Shown here in pieces: positions 17,872 to 26,882 of a DNA stretch of 64,000 nt. The stretch covers positions 1-64,000 of the forward strand of contig JBFXDX010000012.1 of the NCBI GenBank assembly GCA_050180705.1. Direction: 5' to 3'. The number at the start of each line of letters is the position of its first letter. Position 1 is the first letter of the stretch. This stretch comes from SB25 sp050180705. GTDB lineage: Bacteria; Bacteroidota; Bacteroidia; Bacteroidales; Tenuifilaceae. Under the pieces are notes generated by a model. It made no database searches. It was given only the letters and a program-made list of their open reading frames with translations, and was not told the origin of the DNA. The position numbers and the translations under genes were made by a program.

Positions 17872-19011
17872 TTAAAATAAGCCCGATAGGTAAAAAATCC
17901 AGTGGGCTGCAATTCCAGCAATAAGACCACCTATTGTGTGAGAAATAATTGCTTTCCCGGTAAGTTTTCTATAGCCTAATGAATCGAGCATGGCAGTGTG
18001 AGTGCTTAAGAATCCGCTCCAGCACATTCCCATTGCAGTGAATACTGCAATAGCGTTGCCATCAATAAGCCCTTCGTTTTGGAATCTTGGAATCAAACCA
18101 AGTGCAGCACCAACCGCTCCAAGTGATGTTATAGGGAAGGCAATTAGTTCTGGATTATGAAACCCGAATAGCCATTCAAATACAATATTTATTCTTTCGG
18201 CAAGGTGTGGAAGTAATGCTATTCCTTCATACGCTTTTCCAGTGTAGCCCTCTGGACTTGGTCCAAAGGTAAGCATCATAACAAATGTCGAAATAATAAG
18301 AACTCCTGGAATAATTGCAAGACCTAAGTCAACGCCCATTTTTCCGCCATCAAGAATTGAGTTCAAAACCCTTAGGAAAATGCCACCTTCGGATTTGAAT
18401 GATATTTTTTGTTCATCGCCACCTTCAGCTTGTTCATGTTTTAACTCGGGATATTCTTTGACAGTGAATCTTTGCATTAATCTTGTTGAAATAATACTAC
18501 CAATTACAGCCCCTGTTAATCCTATAAATGCAGCAAAAGCATGGCCTCTTCCTGCCATAAATATTATTACGACTAATCCCATTCCGAATGCTGTTCCAAA
18601 ATTGGTAAGCGATATTAATTGATATTTTTTAAAATATCTATTGAAGTTATTGTCCTTGGCGAGACTAATAATTGCGGGGTTGTCGGATAGGAATGTTAAT
18701 AACGAGCCAAGTGCAGCAACTCCAGGTAAGTTGTAAAGTGGTTTCATTAAAGGTTTTAATATTACCTCAAGCAATCGGACTACTCCAAATTCGGTTAACA
18801 GTTTACCAAGAGCCCCCGACAGTACAGTAATTCCCATAATGTAAAGAACTGTTTCAATTAGTAAACTATAGGAAGTTTGCATGATTGTATTAAGCATGTT
18901 TGGCACTCCCATTTTATTGCCAATGAAAGTAAATGTACCAAAGAATATAATTAGGAATATTCCTGCTTCTATTCGGCGTTTTGTTAGAAATTTAAACGGT
19001 GTCGAATTCAT
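17872..19011 (-). CDS. Gate (nucleoside-recognition) domain membrane protein, SpmA/SpmB-like
   Basis: This 379-residue polytopic inner-membrane protein has about nine or ten hydrophobic segments. It carries two half-domains of the Gate type, the second containing LIAFPITSLGAVGAALGLIP and AVFTAMGMCWSGFLSTHTAMLDSLGY. The first holds LIETVLYIMGITVLSGALGKLL and LLTFLSDNPAIISLAKD. Gate proteins are thought to form pores or transporters for small molecules, with nucleosides and nucleotides suggested; substrate is not determinable here. A porin-like gene ends 13 bp upstream in the same direction, so the pair could move a solute across both membranes. This pairing is inference from gene order. Confidence 0.82.
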   Translation of the reverse strand: MNSTPFKFLTKRRIEAGIFLIIFFGTFTFIGNKMGVPNMLNTIMQTSYSLLIETVLYIMGITVLSGALGKLLTEFGVVRLLEVILKPLMKPLYNLPGVAALGSLLTFLSDNPAIISLAKDNNFNRYFKKYQLISLTNFGTAFGMGLVVIIFMAGRGHAFAAFIGLTGAVIGSIISTRLMQRFTVKEYPELKHEQAEGGDEQKISFKSEGGIFLRVLNSILDGGKMGVDLGLAIIPGVLIISTFVMMLTFGPSPEGYTGKAYEGIALLPHLAERINIVFEWLFGFHNPELIAFPITSLGAVGAALGLIPRFQNEGLIDGNAIAVFTAMGMCWSGFLSTHTAMLDSLGYRKLTGKAIISHTIGGLIAGIAAHWIFYLSGLF

Positions 19012-19024
19012 GGTTTATTTAGTA

Positions 19025-20050
19025 TTATTTTTTCAAAACATTCATTTGCCAACGTATTCCAATATTGAATGTATGGTATTGTACTTGATCGTTGTTGCTT
19101 GACCACATTGCGTGTATGCGAACATCTTTGCTGTTATTTATTGGAAAATATTCTACTCCAACTCCATAGAAGAAGTGTTCGGTTCCAGGTATAACATACC
19201 TATCGTAAATAAATGTATCGGTTGATTTTTGTGCGCTATTTTCATCGTATCCAGCCTTTGCCAGTATTTTTACTTTGTTGTTTACTGTGTATTTCAGGTT
19301 TCCAATGATAGAGTAATCTGCAAATATGTTGTTCTGTTCTTCGGAGAATCGATCCATTAAATCAACCTCCATAGATAGATTGTTTGTGCTGAATTTATTA
19401 CCTAGAGCAATATAGTTGATGTAGTTGTTTTTTTCGAATTCAACCCTATTTAATGAGTAAATTGTGTTGAACCAATTAAAGTTACCATACCATATTAAGT
19501 TATAGGAATATATGTCTTGCAAAGTTTCTGTTGTAAAAGGCGAGTTTGTGATTTGGAATCCAACCGTGTGCTTATTATCTGTTGTGTTATAGTTCACCAT
19601 GCCTCCAATTTGGTAGCATGTAACATTATTCCAAAAGGTTGACCAAAGGTATAGGTCTATAGGCGTAGCGTCATATTCGAATCCACCTATGGCAACTACT
19701 TGCTTTCCTCCCGATATTGAGAAGTTGTTGTTTATTTTGTAGGTAAGGTATAGCCAATCCGTTGCGTTAAAGTAGCTTTGGTATTCCGATTTACTATCCT
19801 TGATCATTCGTTGACGATACTTATAGGCGAACTTATCATTGATTTCTCCTTCGAGGATAATATTTAAGTATTTACCATCGAAACTCGATAATTTTGATAA
19901 ACTATCGTGTGTTGGAATTTTCGCAGTAAAATCAAAACGGGTATCGAATTTTAATCGGGCTGTAAATGTAGTATCTTGTGCTAAAGCAATACTTGGTATA
20001 AATAGAAAAGCAGCAAATAGTGTGGTAATAATCCTTCTCATCTCCCTCAA
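19025..20050 (-). CDS. outer-membrane porin-like beta-barrel protein (phosphate-selective porin O/P-like)
   Basis: This 341-residue protein has a signal peptide (MRRIITTLFAAFLFIPSIALAQ) and alternating amphipathic strands through to a C-terminal aromatic-ending strand region (YHTFNIGIRWQMNVLKK). Strands such as LNIILEGEINDKFAYKYRQRM and FSISGGKQVVAIGGFEYDATP match the layout of the OprO/OprP-like porins of Bacteroidota. Anion selectivity is not visible in the sequence. An ATG at 20041 would still keep the signal peptide. It is 13 bp upstream of the Gate-domain gene and likely in one transcript with it. A hairpin lies in its leader. Confidence 0.82.
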   Translation of the reverse strand: MREMRRIITTLFAAFLFIPSIALAQDTTFTARLKFDTRFDFTAKIPTHDSLSKLSSFDGKYLNIILEGEINDKFAYKYRQRMIKDSKSEYQSYFNATDWLYLTYKINNNFSISGGKQVVAIGGFEYDATPIDLYLWSTFWNNVTCYQIGGMVNYNTTDNKHTVGFQITNSPFTTETLQDIYSYNLIWYGNFNWFNTIYSLNRVEFEKNNYINYIALGNKFSTNNLSMEVDLMDRFSEEQNNIFADYSIIGNLKYTVNNKVKILAKAGYDENSAQKSTDTFIYDRYVIPGTEHFFYGVGVEYFPINNSKDVRIHAMWSSNNDQVQYHTFNIGIRWQMNVLKK

Positions 20051-20112
20051 CGTTCATGTATAAAAGTTCGCGAAGATACTTATTAAAGCACCTTTAGAAT
20101 AAATAGAATCGC

Positions 20113-20137
20113 TGTTCTAGGGCTATGTTCTAGAACA
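20113..20137. other. hairpin between uvrA stop and the porin gene
   Basis: TGTTCTAG and CTAGAACA form an 8-bp stem with a 9-nt loop. There is no U-run on the minus strand, so it is not a typical terminator. It may be a weak terminator, a leader structure of the porin gene or an operator-like site. Confidence 0.35.
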
Positions 20138-20170
20138 TTGAGGGATTTTGAAACCTAATTTCCTTGATAA

Positions 20171-22981
20171 TTAGATGCTTTTAGATAGTTTCTCCACTAA
20201 AAATTTACCTGTATGAGAAATATCATTTTTTGTTAACTGTTCAGGAGTTCCTTCAAACACCAAGTATCCACCGCTTTCTCCACCTTCTGGACCCAAATCA
20301 ATTACCCAGTCGGCACATTTAATTACATCTAAATTGTGCTCAATCAGAATTATGCTATGACCTTTATCGATTAAAGCATCGAAAGCCGAAAGCAATTTTT
20401 TAATATCATTAAAATGAAGTCCAGTTGTAGGTTCATCGAATATGAATAGTAGAGGCTGGGTACTTTCCTCCTTTTGTAGGAACGAAGCAAGTTTTACCCT
20501 TTGACTTTCGCCTCCGCTGAGAGTGCTCGAGGCCTGTCCTAGCTTTATATATCCCAATCCTACATCCTGTAGTGGTTTGAGTTTTTCAACAATTTTTCTT
20601 TCTGTTGATGTTTTTCCTTTGTCGAAGAATTCTATAGCTTGATTTACAGTCATCTCAAGAATGTCGTAAACATTTGCTCCATTGAATTTAACTTCAAGAA
20701 CCTCATCCTTGAATCGTTTCCCTTTACAACTTTCGCAAACCATTGTAATGTCTGCCATAAACTGCATTTCAACATGAATAACGCCTTCGCCTTGGCACTC
20801 CTCGCATCGGCCACCTTCAACGTTGAATGAGAAATGTGCGGGCTTGAATCCACTTTTTACGGCATATTGTTGCTCCGATAACAATTTCCGAACCTCGTCC
20901 CATGCTTTAATGTAGGTAACGGGGTTACTGCGCGATGATTTTCCTATTGGATTTTGATCAACCATCTCTATGCCCTTAATTCGGCGGTAATCGCCTTTTA
21001 TTTCGTCAAATTGACCAGCACGATCGCCCGATCCAGTTAACAGTTTTTGGAGAGCAGGGTATAGTATTCCTCTTACCAAAGTGGATTTTCCAGAGCCGCT
21101 AACTCCAGTCACTACAGTAAGCGTGTTAAGGGGAAATTTTACGTTGATATTTTTTAGATTGTTCTCTCTAGCCCCAACAAGTTCAATGTAATTATTCCAT
21201 TTTCGGCGGTGGAGAGGAACTGAAATTTGCTCCTTATTTGTAAGATATTTTGCGGTTAAACTATTCGATGCTTTGCTTAAGCCTTGAATATCTCCTGCAT
21301 ATACAACTTCACCTCCAAGTCTTCCTGCATGAGGACCAATATCTATTATATAATCGGCAGAACTCATAATCTCCTCGTCGTGCTCTACAACTACAACGGT
21401 ATTTCCAAGATTCCGAAGTTGCTTTAGTACACCAATTAGCAGATTAGTATCACGCGAATGAAGCCCAATACTTGGCTCATCTAGGATGTATAGCGAGCCA
21501 ACTAAGCTGCTTCCTAATGAAGTTGCAAGGTTTATTCGTTGGGATTCTCCTCCCGATAGTGTCGATGAAAGCCTATTTAGGGTTAGGTATCCAAGTCCTA
21601 CATTATTCAAATAATCTAAGCGATTATTGATTTCTGTTAGTATACGTTTTGCAACACCTGCATCGTGTTCGTCCAGATTTAAATCTTTAAAGATTTCGGA
21701 TAAATCAGCAATTGGAATGTTCACCATTTGCGGGATTGTGTAATTGCTAATTTTAATGTACGATGCTTCAGGTCTAAGCCGAGATCCTTTACATGCAGGG
21801 CAAACAGTTTTGCCCATATATCGCGATAGCAATACTCTATACTGAATTTTGTACTTTTTTTCCTCTAATTCTTGGAAGAAAGCATAAATACCCGTGAAAT
21901 GTCGGGATCCTTCCCATAGAATTCTTTTTTGTTGATCGGATAGTTGATAGTAAGGTTTGTGGATTGGAAAGTCGTATTTGGATGCATGCTCAATCACCTT
22001 GTCCTTGTACCAACTCATACTTTCACCTTTCCAGCAGGCAATGGCCTCTTCGTATAGCGATAAACCTTTGTTGGGAATCACCAAATCCTCATCGATTCCA
22101 ATTACTTTTCCATAGCCCTCACACTTGGGGCAAGCACCTAACGGACTGTTAAAACTAAAAAGATGTTCGGTTGGTTCTTCGAATTTTATTCCATCGGCTT
22201 CAAAAACATTGGAGAAGTGTTCCTCTAAGGTTTCCGTCTCAAGATGTATTTTGATTAAGCAAAAACCATTGCCTTCGGCAAATGCTGTTTGAACTGAATC
22301 TGCTATTCGGCTAAGAAAATCATCCTCGTGCGAAACTGCGAAGCGGTCGATAATTAAACGGCATTCCGCTCCTGATATGTTGATGAGTTCTCTTGTTTTA
22401 TTATCATCAATACGGAGGGTTTGATCTCCAATTTCGACCCTGGTAAAACCCTCTTTTGCCAATTCTTCAAGCTTTGCTTTGTGGTCTCCATTTACAACCA
22501 ATGGCGATAAAAGTGTCATTTTAATGCCCTCGTCGTAAGCACTTACAAAATTAACCACATCGCTAACCGAATGTTTTTTTACCTGTTTTCCGGTAACTGG
22601 TGAATATGTTTTTCCAACTCTTGCAAAAAGGAGTTTAAGGTAATCGTATACTTCGGTAGAAGTTCCAACTGTAGAACGTGGATTTCGCGTATTTACCTTT
22701 TGCTCAATGGCAATTGCAGGTGGAATTCCACTAATTAAGTCGACTTCGGGTTTAGCAACTCTCCCTAAAAATTGGCGTGCATACGATGACAAACTTTCAA
22801 CGTAACGACGTTGACCTTCAGCATAAATTGTATCAAAGGCTAAAGATGATTTTCCTGAACCTGAAACGCCTGTTATAACAATTAATTTATTTCGAGGAAT
22901 GTCAAGACTAATATTCTTAAGGTTATGAACCCTAGCCCCTTTAACCGATATTATATTTTTGTTCAGAATACCCATTTGCAA
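20171..22981 (-). CDS. uvrA: excinuclease ABC subunit A
   Basis: UvrA is the damage-recognition ATPase of nucleotide excision repair. At 936 residues it is full length. The first ABC half has Walker A GVSGSGKSSLAFDT and the RRYVESLSSYARQFLG segment; the zinc-module pairs include CPKCEGYG and CPACKGSRLR. The first signature is LSGGESQRINLATSLG. The second half has GVSGSGKSTLVRGI, the C-terminal zinc finger CEECQGEG / CESCKGKRF, and LSGGESQRVKLASFLQ followed by LLFIFDEPTTGLH. All catalytic motifs are intact. The start could be the second Met (MGILNKN). No uvrB or uvrC is nearby, as is common. The gene is cytoplasmic, and its promoter lies in the 254-bp gap shared with the divergent FadL-like gene. 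Confidence 0.98.
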   Translation of the reverse strand: MQMGILNKNIISVKGARVHNLKNISLDIPRNKLIVITGVSGSGKSSLAFDTIYAEGQRRYVESLSSYARQFLGRVAKPEVDLISGIPPAIAIEQKVNTRNPRSTVGTSTEVYDYLKLLFARVGKTYSPVTGKQVKKHSVSDVVNFVSAYDEGIKMTLLSPLVVNGDHKAKLEELAKEGFTRVEIGDQTLRIDDNKTRELINISGAECRLIIDRFAVSHEDDFLSRIADSVQTAFAEGNGFCLIKIHLETETLEEHFSNVFEADGIKFEEPTEHLFSFNSPLGACPKCEGYGKVIGIDEDLVIPNKGLSLYEEAIACWKGESMSWYKDKVIEHASKYDFPIHKPYYQLSDQQKRILWEGSRHFTGIYAFFQELEEKKYKIQYRVLLSRYMGKTVCPACKGSRLRPEASYIKISNYTIPQMVNIPIADLSEIFKDLNLDEHDAGVAKRILTEINNRLDYLNNVGLGYLTLNRLSSTLSGGESQRINLATSLGSSLVGSLYILDEPSIGLHSRDTNLLIGVLKQLRNLGNTVVVVEHDEEIMSSADYIIDIGPHAGRLGGEVVYAGDIQGLSKASNSLTAKYLTNKEQISVPLHRRKWNNYIELVGARENNLKNINVKFPLNTLTVVTGVSGSGKSTLVRGILYPALQKLLTGSGDRAGQFDEIKGDYRRIKGIEMVDQNPIGKSSRSNPVTYIKAWDEVRKLLSEQQYAVKSGFKPAHFSFNVEGGRCEECQGEGVIHVEMQFMADITMVCESCKGKRFKDEVLEVKFNGANVYDILEMTVNQAIEFFDKGKTSTERKIVEKLKPLQDVGLGYIKLGQASSTLSGGESQRVKLASFLQKEESTQPLLFIFDEPTTGLHFNDIKKLLSAFDALIDKGHSIILIEHNLDVIKCADWVIDLGPEGGESGGYLVFEGTPEQLTKNDISHTGKFLVEKLSKSI

Positions 22982-23235
22982 AAAATTTAACCCGCAAAGT
23001 TAACAGTTATCTTAAATATACTTAAGTATTTTTTTGTTGATTATCTCATTTGTAGCGATACTTGGATTTAGTTCCTAAAAGTATATTTTCTTGATATTTA
23101 TCAACATTTCAATAATTAGAGTTTCGTTCTGAAACATAAACATATAGTTTTTGTTTAAATTTATTATATCTAATCTATATATATAAATAACAATGTTTTT
23201 ACATATTGATAAAATGTTAAATTAATCTTAAACCT

Positions 23236-24537
23236 ATGAAGAATGTCATGAGAACTAGTGCTTTAGTTATTTTGATAACTATTGTAATCTCGGCAAGTAA
23301 AACAACCTATGCAACTGATGGTTACTTTAGTTTGGGCTATGGGGCTCAAAATAAAGGACTCGCTGGAGCAGGAATTGCGTGGTATAAAAATTCTATGATT
23401 AATGGAAACCCCGCAGGTCCTGTATTTCTGGGAAAAAAGTATCAGTTTGGAGTTGGGCTTTTCAGTCCCAATAGGGAGTATACAATCGCTGGAAATCCTT
23501 CGGGAATGCCAGGTACTTTTGGATTGACTCCTGGAAATGTTGAAAGTGATTCAAAAATGTTTTTTATTCCAAGCATTGGTGCAAATTGGATGTTGAACGA
23601 AAAAAGTAGTTTATCTGCAACTATTTTTGGGAATGGAGGTATGAATACCGATTATCCCACTCAGACATTTTATGATGCAAGTTCAAGTAGCACTGGGGTT
23701 AATTTAGCACAGCTATTCTTGGGTCTTACATATTCTCGGAAGATAGCCGAAAAACATAGCCTAGGTATAACAGTTTTGGCCACATATCAATATTTTGATG
23801 CTAAAGGGGTTGCTTCATTTGCTGCTATGTCTAGTAATCCAGATAAGTTAAGCGGAAATGGAAAAGATAACGGTTTTGGCATTGGCGTTAAGGTTGGCTA
23901 CATGGGGCAAATTTTTGATGGATTCACTTTAGGAGCAAGCTATCAACCAAAGATCAACATGAGTAAGTTTGATGATTATTCGGGTCTTTTTGCCGAGAAA
24001 GGTGGCTTTGATATACCGTCTAATTGGACTTTAGGAATTGCATATGAGTTTAATTCGAAGTGGGTGGCTATGGTCGATTATAAAAGAATTAACTATTCCG
24101 AAGTTGCTTCAATCTCAAATCCATTAGATCCAACTGCATTTGCTACGGCTCCTCTTGGATCAAATAAGGGAGCTGGATTTGGCTGGGAGGATATTAATGT
24201 TTATAAAGTAGGTATTGAGTATAGTGGAATTCCTGGATGGGTACTTAGAGGTGGATATTCTCATTGTGATCAGCCTATACCTAGTTCCGAAGTTTTGTTC
24301 AATATTTTGGCACCAGGTGTAGTTCAAGATCACTTAACCTTGGGATGTTCTAAAAATATAGGAGATTCAGGGAGGGCTATTCATTTGGCTATGGTTTATG
24401 CTTTACCATCAAGTGTAAAAGGATACAATCCAATGGATTTCGATCCAGATCAAGCGGCTCTTGGAAATTATGTTCCAAACCAAACAATAAAGATAGAGAT
24501 GAGTCAAGTCGAGTTTGAGGTTGCCTATACTTTTTAG
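23236..24537 (+). CDS. OmpP1/FadL/TodX-family outer-membrane protein
   Basis: This 433-residue protein has a signal peptide (KNVMRTSALVILITIVISASKTTYA). Its mature N-terminus reads TDGYFSLGYGAQNKGLAGAGIAW followed by the NPAGPVFLG motif, the classic FadL hatch and NPA box. A 14-stranded barrel of aromatic-rich strands follows, including SLSATIFGNGGMNTDYP and WTLGIAYEFNSKWVAMVDYKR. The C-terminus ends VEFEVAYTF, a typical terminal strand with Phe. FadL-type channels take up long-chain fatty acids or other hydrophobic compounds by lateral diffusion; the substrate here is unknown. The gene stands alone and is followed by a terminator. It is unrelated in detail to the other FadL-like protein at 59.9 kb. 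Confidence 0.9.
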   Translation: MKNVMRTSALVILITIVISASKTTYATDGYFSLGYGAQNKGLAGAGIAWYKNSMINGNPAGPVFLGKKYQFGVGLFSPNREYTIAGNPSGMPGTFGLTPGNVESDSKMFFIPSIGANWMLNEKSSLSATIFGNGGMNTDYPTQTFYDASSSSTGVNLAQLFLGLTYSRKIAEKHSLGITVLATYQYFDAKGVASFAAMSSNPDKLSGNGKDNGFGIGVKVGYMGQIFDGFTLGASYQPKINMSKFDDYSGLFAEKGGFDIPSNWTLGIAYEFNSKWVAMVDYKRINYSEVASISNPLDPTAFATAPLGSNKGAGFGWEDINVYKVGIEYSGIPGWVLRGGYSHCDQPIPSSEVLFNILAPGVVQDHLTLGCSKNIGDSGRAIHLAMVYALPSSVKGYNPMDFDPDQAALGNYVPNQTIKIEMSQVEFEVAYTF

Positions 24538-24552
24538 ATTACTAATTTAAAT

Positions 24553-24596
24553 AAAGGAAGGGTAAAGCCTGTATGGGTCTTTATACTTCCTTTTTA
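24553..24596 (+). terminator. intrinsic terminator after the FadL-like gene
   Basis: AAAGGAAG pairs with CTTCCTTT around an inner imperfect hairpin (GGTAAAG / CTTTATA), followed by a T-rich tail. Confidence 0.78.
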
Positions 24597-24800
24597 ATTA
24601 TTTGATATTTGGGTATCAGAGTAAACCTCTAAAAAATAGGATGAATTTTAGTAACATTTTTGGCTTAATGAAGGTATAAATATTAAAGTTATTTTTGATT
24701 ATTTCAGAAAAAATAGCTTTATTGGCACAATAAATGTAACGTAATTTTAAATTAAAAACTTATCGCCTATAGATAGAAGCTCTACACGTTAACCAAAATA

Positions 24801-24808
24801 AGAGGAGG
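24801..24808 (+). promoter_or_regulatory. strong Shine-Dalgarno before the GTG start of the sigma factor
   Basis: AGAGGAGG lies 5 nt before GTG 24814. Near-perfect SD sites are uncommon in this window, and this one fixes the GTG as the start. Confidence 0.75.
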
Positions 24809-24813
24809 TTGCC

Positions 24814-25407
24814 GTGAATGCAAACCAAACCACCGATCAAGAGCTTCTGTCGGAAATCATCAATGGTAGCAATGCTGCTTTGGAAATGCTTATTAAGCGT
24901 CATGAGAGAAAGGTGTATACCTACATTTTAATGATGGTTCGTAAGCCTTATTTGGCAGAAGATTTAATGCAGGAGACCTTTGTAAAGGTTATCCGTTCGC
25001 TCAAAGAAGGACGATATTCGGAGAATAATCGATTCCAGTCTTGGCTAATGCGTATTGCGCATAATCTTGTAATCGATCATTTTCGACATGCAAAGCAATA
25101 TCGAGAGATTTCGAATGATGATTATCCTGTAGATCTATTCAATACTCCACGTTTTGCAGAAATGAATGTTGAGCAGACTATGGTGTTTGATAGAGTTTTG
25201 AACGAAGTAAGGATGCTGATAGATTTGCTCCCCGAAGACCAGAAGGAGGTGATTATGCTTCGTTACTATGCCGATTTAAGTTTCAAGGAGATTGCCGATT
25301 TGACCAATGTTAGTATTAATACTGCGCTAGGTAGAATGCGTTATGCTTTAATTAACCTTCGAAAGACAGTTAAGGATAAGAATATGTGTCTTGAACTTGG
25401 GTTTTAA
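24814..25407 (+). CDS. ECF-type RNA polymerase sigma factor
   Basis: This 197-residue sigma-70 family protein contains only regions 2 and 4, as in ECF sigma factors. Region 2 covers ALEMLIKRHERKVYTYILMMV, AEDLMQETFVKVIRSL and FQSWLMRIAHNLVIDHFRHAKQ. Region 4 covers LLPEDQKEVIMLRYYADLSFKEIADLTNVSINTALGRMRYALINLRK. Translation starts at GTG 24814, placed by the SD AGAGGAGG. No classical FecR-like anti-sigma gene follows; instead there is a 68-residue ORF 113 bp downstream. This sigma type with no SusC/D or FecR neighbours is probably a general or stress regulator rather than a polysaccharide-locus switch; that is inference. Confidence 0.93.
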   Translation: MNANQTTDQELLSEIINGSNAALEMLIKRHERKVYTYILMMVRKPYLAEDLMQETFVKVIRSLKEGRYSENNRFQSWLMRIAHNLVIDHFRHAKQYREISNDDYPVDLFNTPRFAEMNVEQTMVFDRVLNEVRMLIDLLPEDQKEVIMLRYYADLSFKEIADLTNVSINTALGRMRYALINLRKTVKDKNMCLELGF

Positions 25408-25520
25408 ATTGCATTAGTATTTATACTGTTCTGAGGTATAGTAAAATTTATAGGTAAAATTTTACCTTTTCTTGCAATAAGTATTGTTAAGTATTCGTTA
25501 TTGCAGAAAACAACACGCCT

Positions 25521-25727
25521 ATGAATAAAGTCTATACTCAACTATTTTACATCAGGAACTCTTATGGCAATGACAATGGATCTTCAAATCATGAAATAAT
25601 TCAACTCCCATTTCCATTGACTCGGGAAATTGAAAGCCTAAAATTGCTAATGAATAAGCTAGAAAGGTTAACCCCTAAGATTCCAGATGATTCCGTAAAA
25701 CGGATTATGGAAAAATTAAATTTTTAA
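25521..25727 (+). CDS. small conserved-looking protein downstream of the sigma factor
   Basis: This 68-residue protein (MNKVYTQLFYIRNSYGNDN...) has a polar N-terminus and a C-terminal helix pair (TREIESLKLLMNKLERLTPKI, PDDSVKRIMEKLNF). No signal peptide or membrane segment is present. It lies 113 bp after the ECF sigma gene, in the same direction, and is followed at once by a terminator. These points support a real gene that closes the sigma operon. Its size and helical content would suit a sigma-interacting regulator, but no anti-sigma motif such as a zinc-binding HxxxCxxC is present. The family is not recognised. Confidence 0.6.
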   Translation: MNKVYTQLFYIRNSYGNDNGSSNHEIIQLPFPLTREIESLKLLMNKLERLTPKIPDDSVKRIMEKLNF

Positions 25728-25757
25728 GAGCCGGAAATTTTTTTCGGCTTTTTCTTG
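25726..25757 (+). terminator. intrinsic terminator after the small ORF
   Basis: AAGAGCCG pairs with CGGCTTTT across an A/T-rich loop, and a TCTT tail follows. It overlaps the stop codon region of the small ORF and touches the next promoter. Confidence 0.82.
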
Positions 25758-25786
25758 TTTTCTTGTTTTATAAAATGATATATTTG
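25754..25786 (+). promoter_or_regulatory. promoter for the SPFH-RHH operon
   Basis: CTTG (25754-25757) and TATATTTG (25779-25786) are 21 bp apart. The latter is an exact TAnnTTTG match, 28 bp before the ATG at 25815. Confidence 0.6.
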
Positions 25787-25814
25787 TGATATTAAAATAA
25801 TATCATATTGAGAT

Positions 25815-26663
25815 ATGGAAAAAGAATTTCACCCTAAGTCTGGATACCTAATGTTGTTGGTATTTATTCTAGCAATTGCAGCAGTAGTTACTTTCATTGC
25901 TGTTACAGAGAACCCGTTATTCGTTGTTGGGTTTATTTTAATTCCATTAATTGCTCCTGGATTCATAGTTGTCAATCCTAATGAGTCGGCGGTGCTAGTA
26001 CTCTTTGGAAAGTACATTGGTACAATCCGAAAGAATGGATTCTTTTGGACAAATCCATTTTACAGTAAAAAGAGAATCTCGCTTAGAGCTCGTAATTTTA
26101 ATAGCGAGCCAATCAAGGTGAATGATAAGGTCGGAAATCCGATTATGATTGGACTAGTACTTGTTTGGAAAGTAAATAACACCTTTAAGGCATCGTTTGA
26201 TGTTGATCAGTATGAGCATTTTGTAGTGGTTCAGAGCGATGCTGCACTTCGTAAGCTAGCTGGTATGTTCTCATACGATAACTTTGAGCATGAAGAGGAC
26301 GAAATTACATTGCGAGCAGGAGGGGAGGTTGTGAACCATAAACTGGAAGCCGAACTAATTGAACGATTAAGTATGGCTGGTATTGAAGTTATTGAAGCTC
26401 GTATTAATTATATTGCATATGCTTCTGAAATTGCAGGTGCAATGTTACGTCGTCAGCAGGCAACTGCAGTGGTTGCTGCCCGTAGTAAAATTGTTGAAGG
26501 AGCAGTTGGAATGGTTCAGATGGCATTGGATCAACTTTCGGAGAAACAAATTGTTGATTTGGATGAGGATAAGAAAGCCGCAATGGTTAGCAATTTAATG
26601 GTTGTGCTTTGTTCCGACGAATCGGCTCGTCCGGTGGTAAATACAGGAACATTACATCAGTAA
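25815..26663 (+). CDS. SPFH/Band 7 domain membrane protein
   Basis: This 282-residue protein starts with two N-terminal membrane helices (residues ~10-30 and ~34-52). An SPFH/Band 7 domain follows from about residue 52 (VVNPNESAVLVLFGKYIGTIRKNGFFWTNPF...). The typical FNSEPIKVNDKVGNPIMIGLVLVWKV strand region and the IEVIEARINYIAYASEIAGAMLRRQQA helix are present. SPFH proteins form large membrane-bound cages that organise microdomains or hold proteases. The C-terminus lacks a flotillin-length coiled coil, so this is a short member. It is followed after 3 bp by a small ribbon-helix-helix protein, an arrangement I recall from other phyla. Its role is unknown. Confidence 0.88.
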   Translation: MEKEFHPKSGYLMLLVFILAIAAVVTFIAVTENPLFVVGFILIPLIAPGFIVVNPNESAVLVLFGKYIGTIRKNGFFWTNPFYSKKRISLRARNFNSEPIKVNDKVGNPIMIGLVLVWKVNNTFKASFDVDQYEHFVVVQSDAALRKLAGMFSYDNFEHEEDEITLRAGGEVVNHKLEAELIERLSMAGIEVIEARINYIAYASEIAGAMLRRQQATAVVAARSKIVEGAVGMVQMALDQLSEKQIVDLDEDKKAAMVSNLMVVLCSDESARPVVNTGTLHQ

Positions 26664-26666
26664 ATT

Positions 26667-26861
26667 ATGTCGAAAAAAAAGTCGTTTGTACTTAGAATCG
26701 ATCCTGATAAAATGGATGCTTTGGAGAAGTGGGCTGCCGATGAGTTTCGTAGTACCAATGGGCAACTGGAGTGGATAATAGATCAAGCCCTAAAAAAGGC
26801 AGGACGATGGAAACAACCGATTGTTAAAAGTGACGACGAGATTAGCTCTATTGCCGAGTAA
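26667..26861 (+). CDS. Arc-like ribbon-helix-helix protein, partner of the SPFH gene
   Basis: This 64-residue protein begins KKSFVLRIDPDKMDALEKWAADEFRSTNGQLEWIIDQALKKAG. A short N-terminal beta strand with alternating residues is followed by two helices, the classic Arc/CopG RHH DNA-binding fold. The C-terminal 20 residues are polar and acidic. It starts 3 bp after the SPFH stop and shares its promoter. RHH proteins normally bind DNA as dimers, so pairing with a membrane-scaffold protein is curious. It may autoregulate the operon or bind the SPFH protein. No toxin gene is adjacent, so a toxin-antitoxin role is unlikely. Confidence 0.82.
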   Translation: MSKKKSFVLRIDPDKMDALEKWAADEFRSTNGQLEWIIDQALKKAGRWKQPIVKSDDEISSIAE

Positions 26862-26882
26862 AACATTGGATTTATTAAATTG

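Noticed and set aside
25815..26861. Toxin-antitoxin module for the RHH gene
   Set aside because: The neighbour is an SPFH protein, and no toxin-like ORF lies within the operon.
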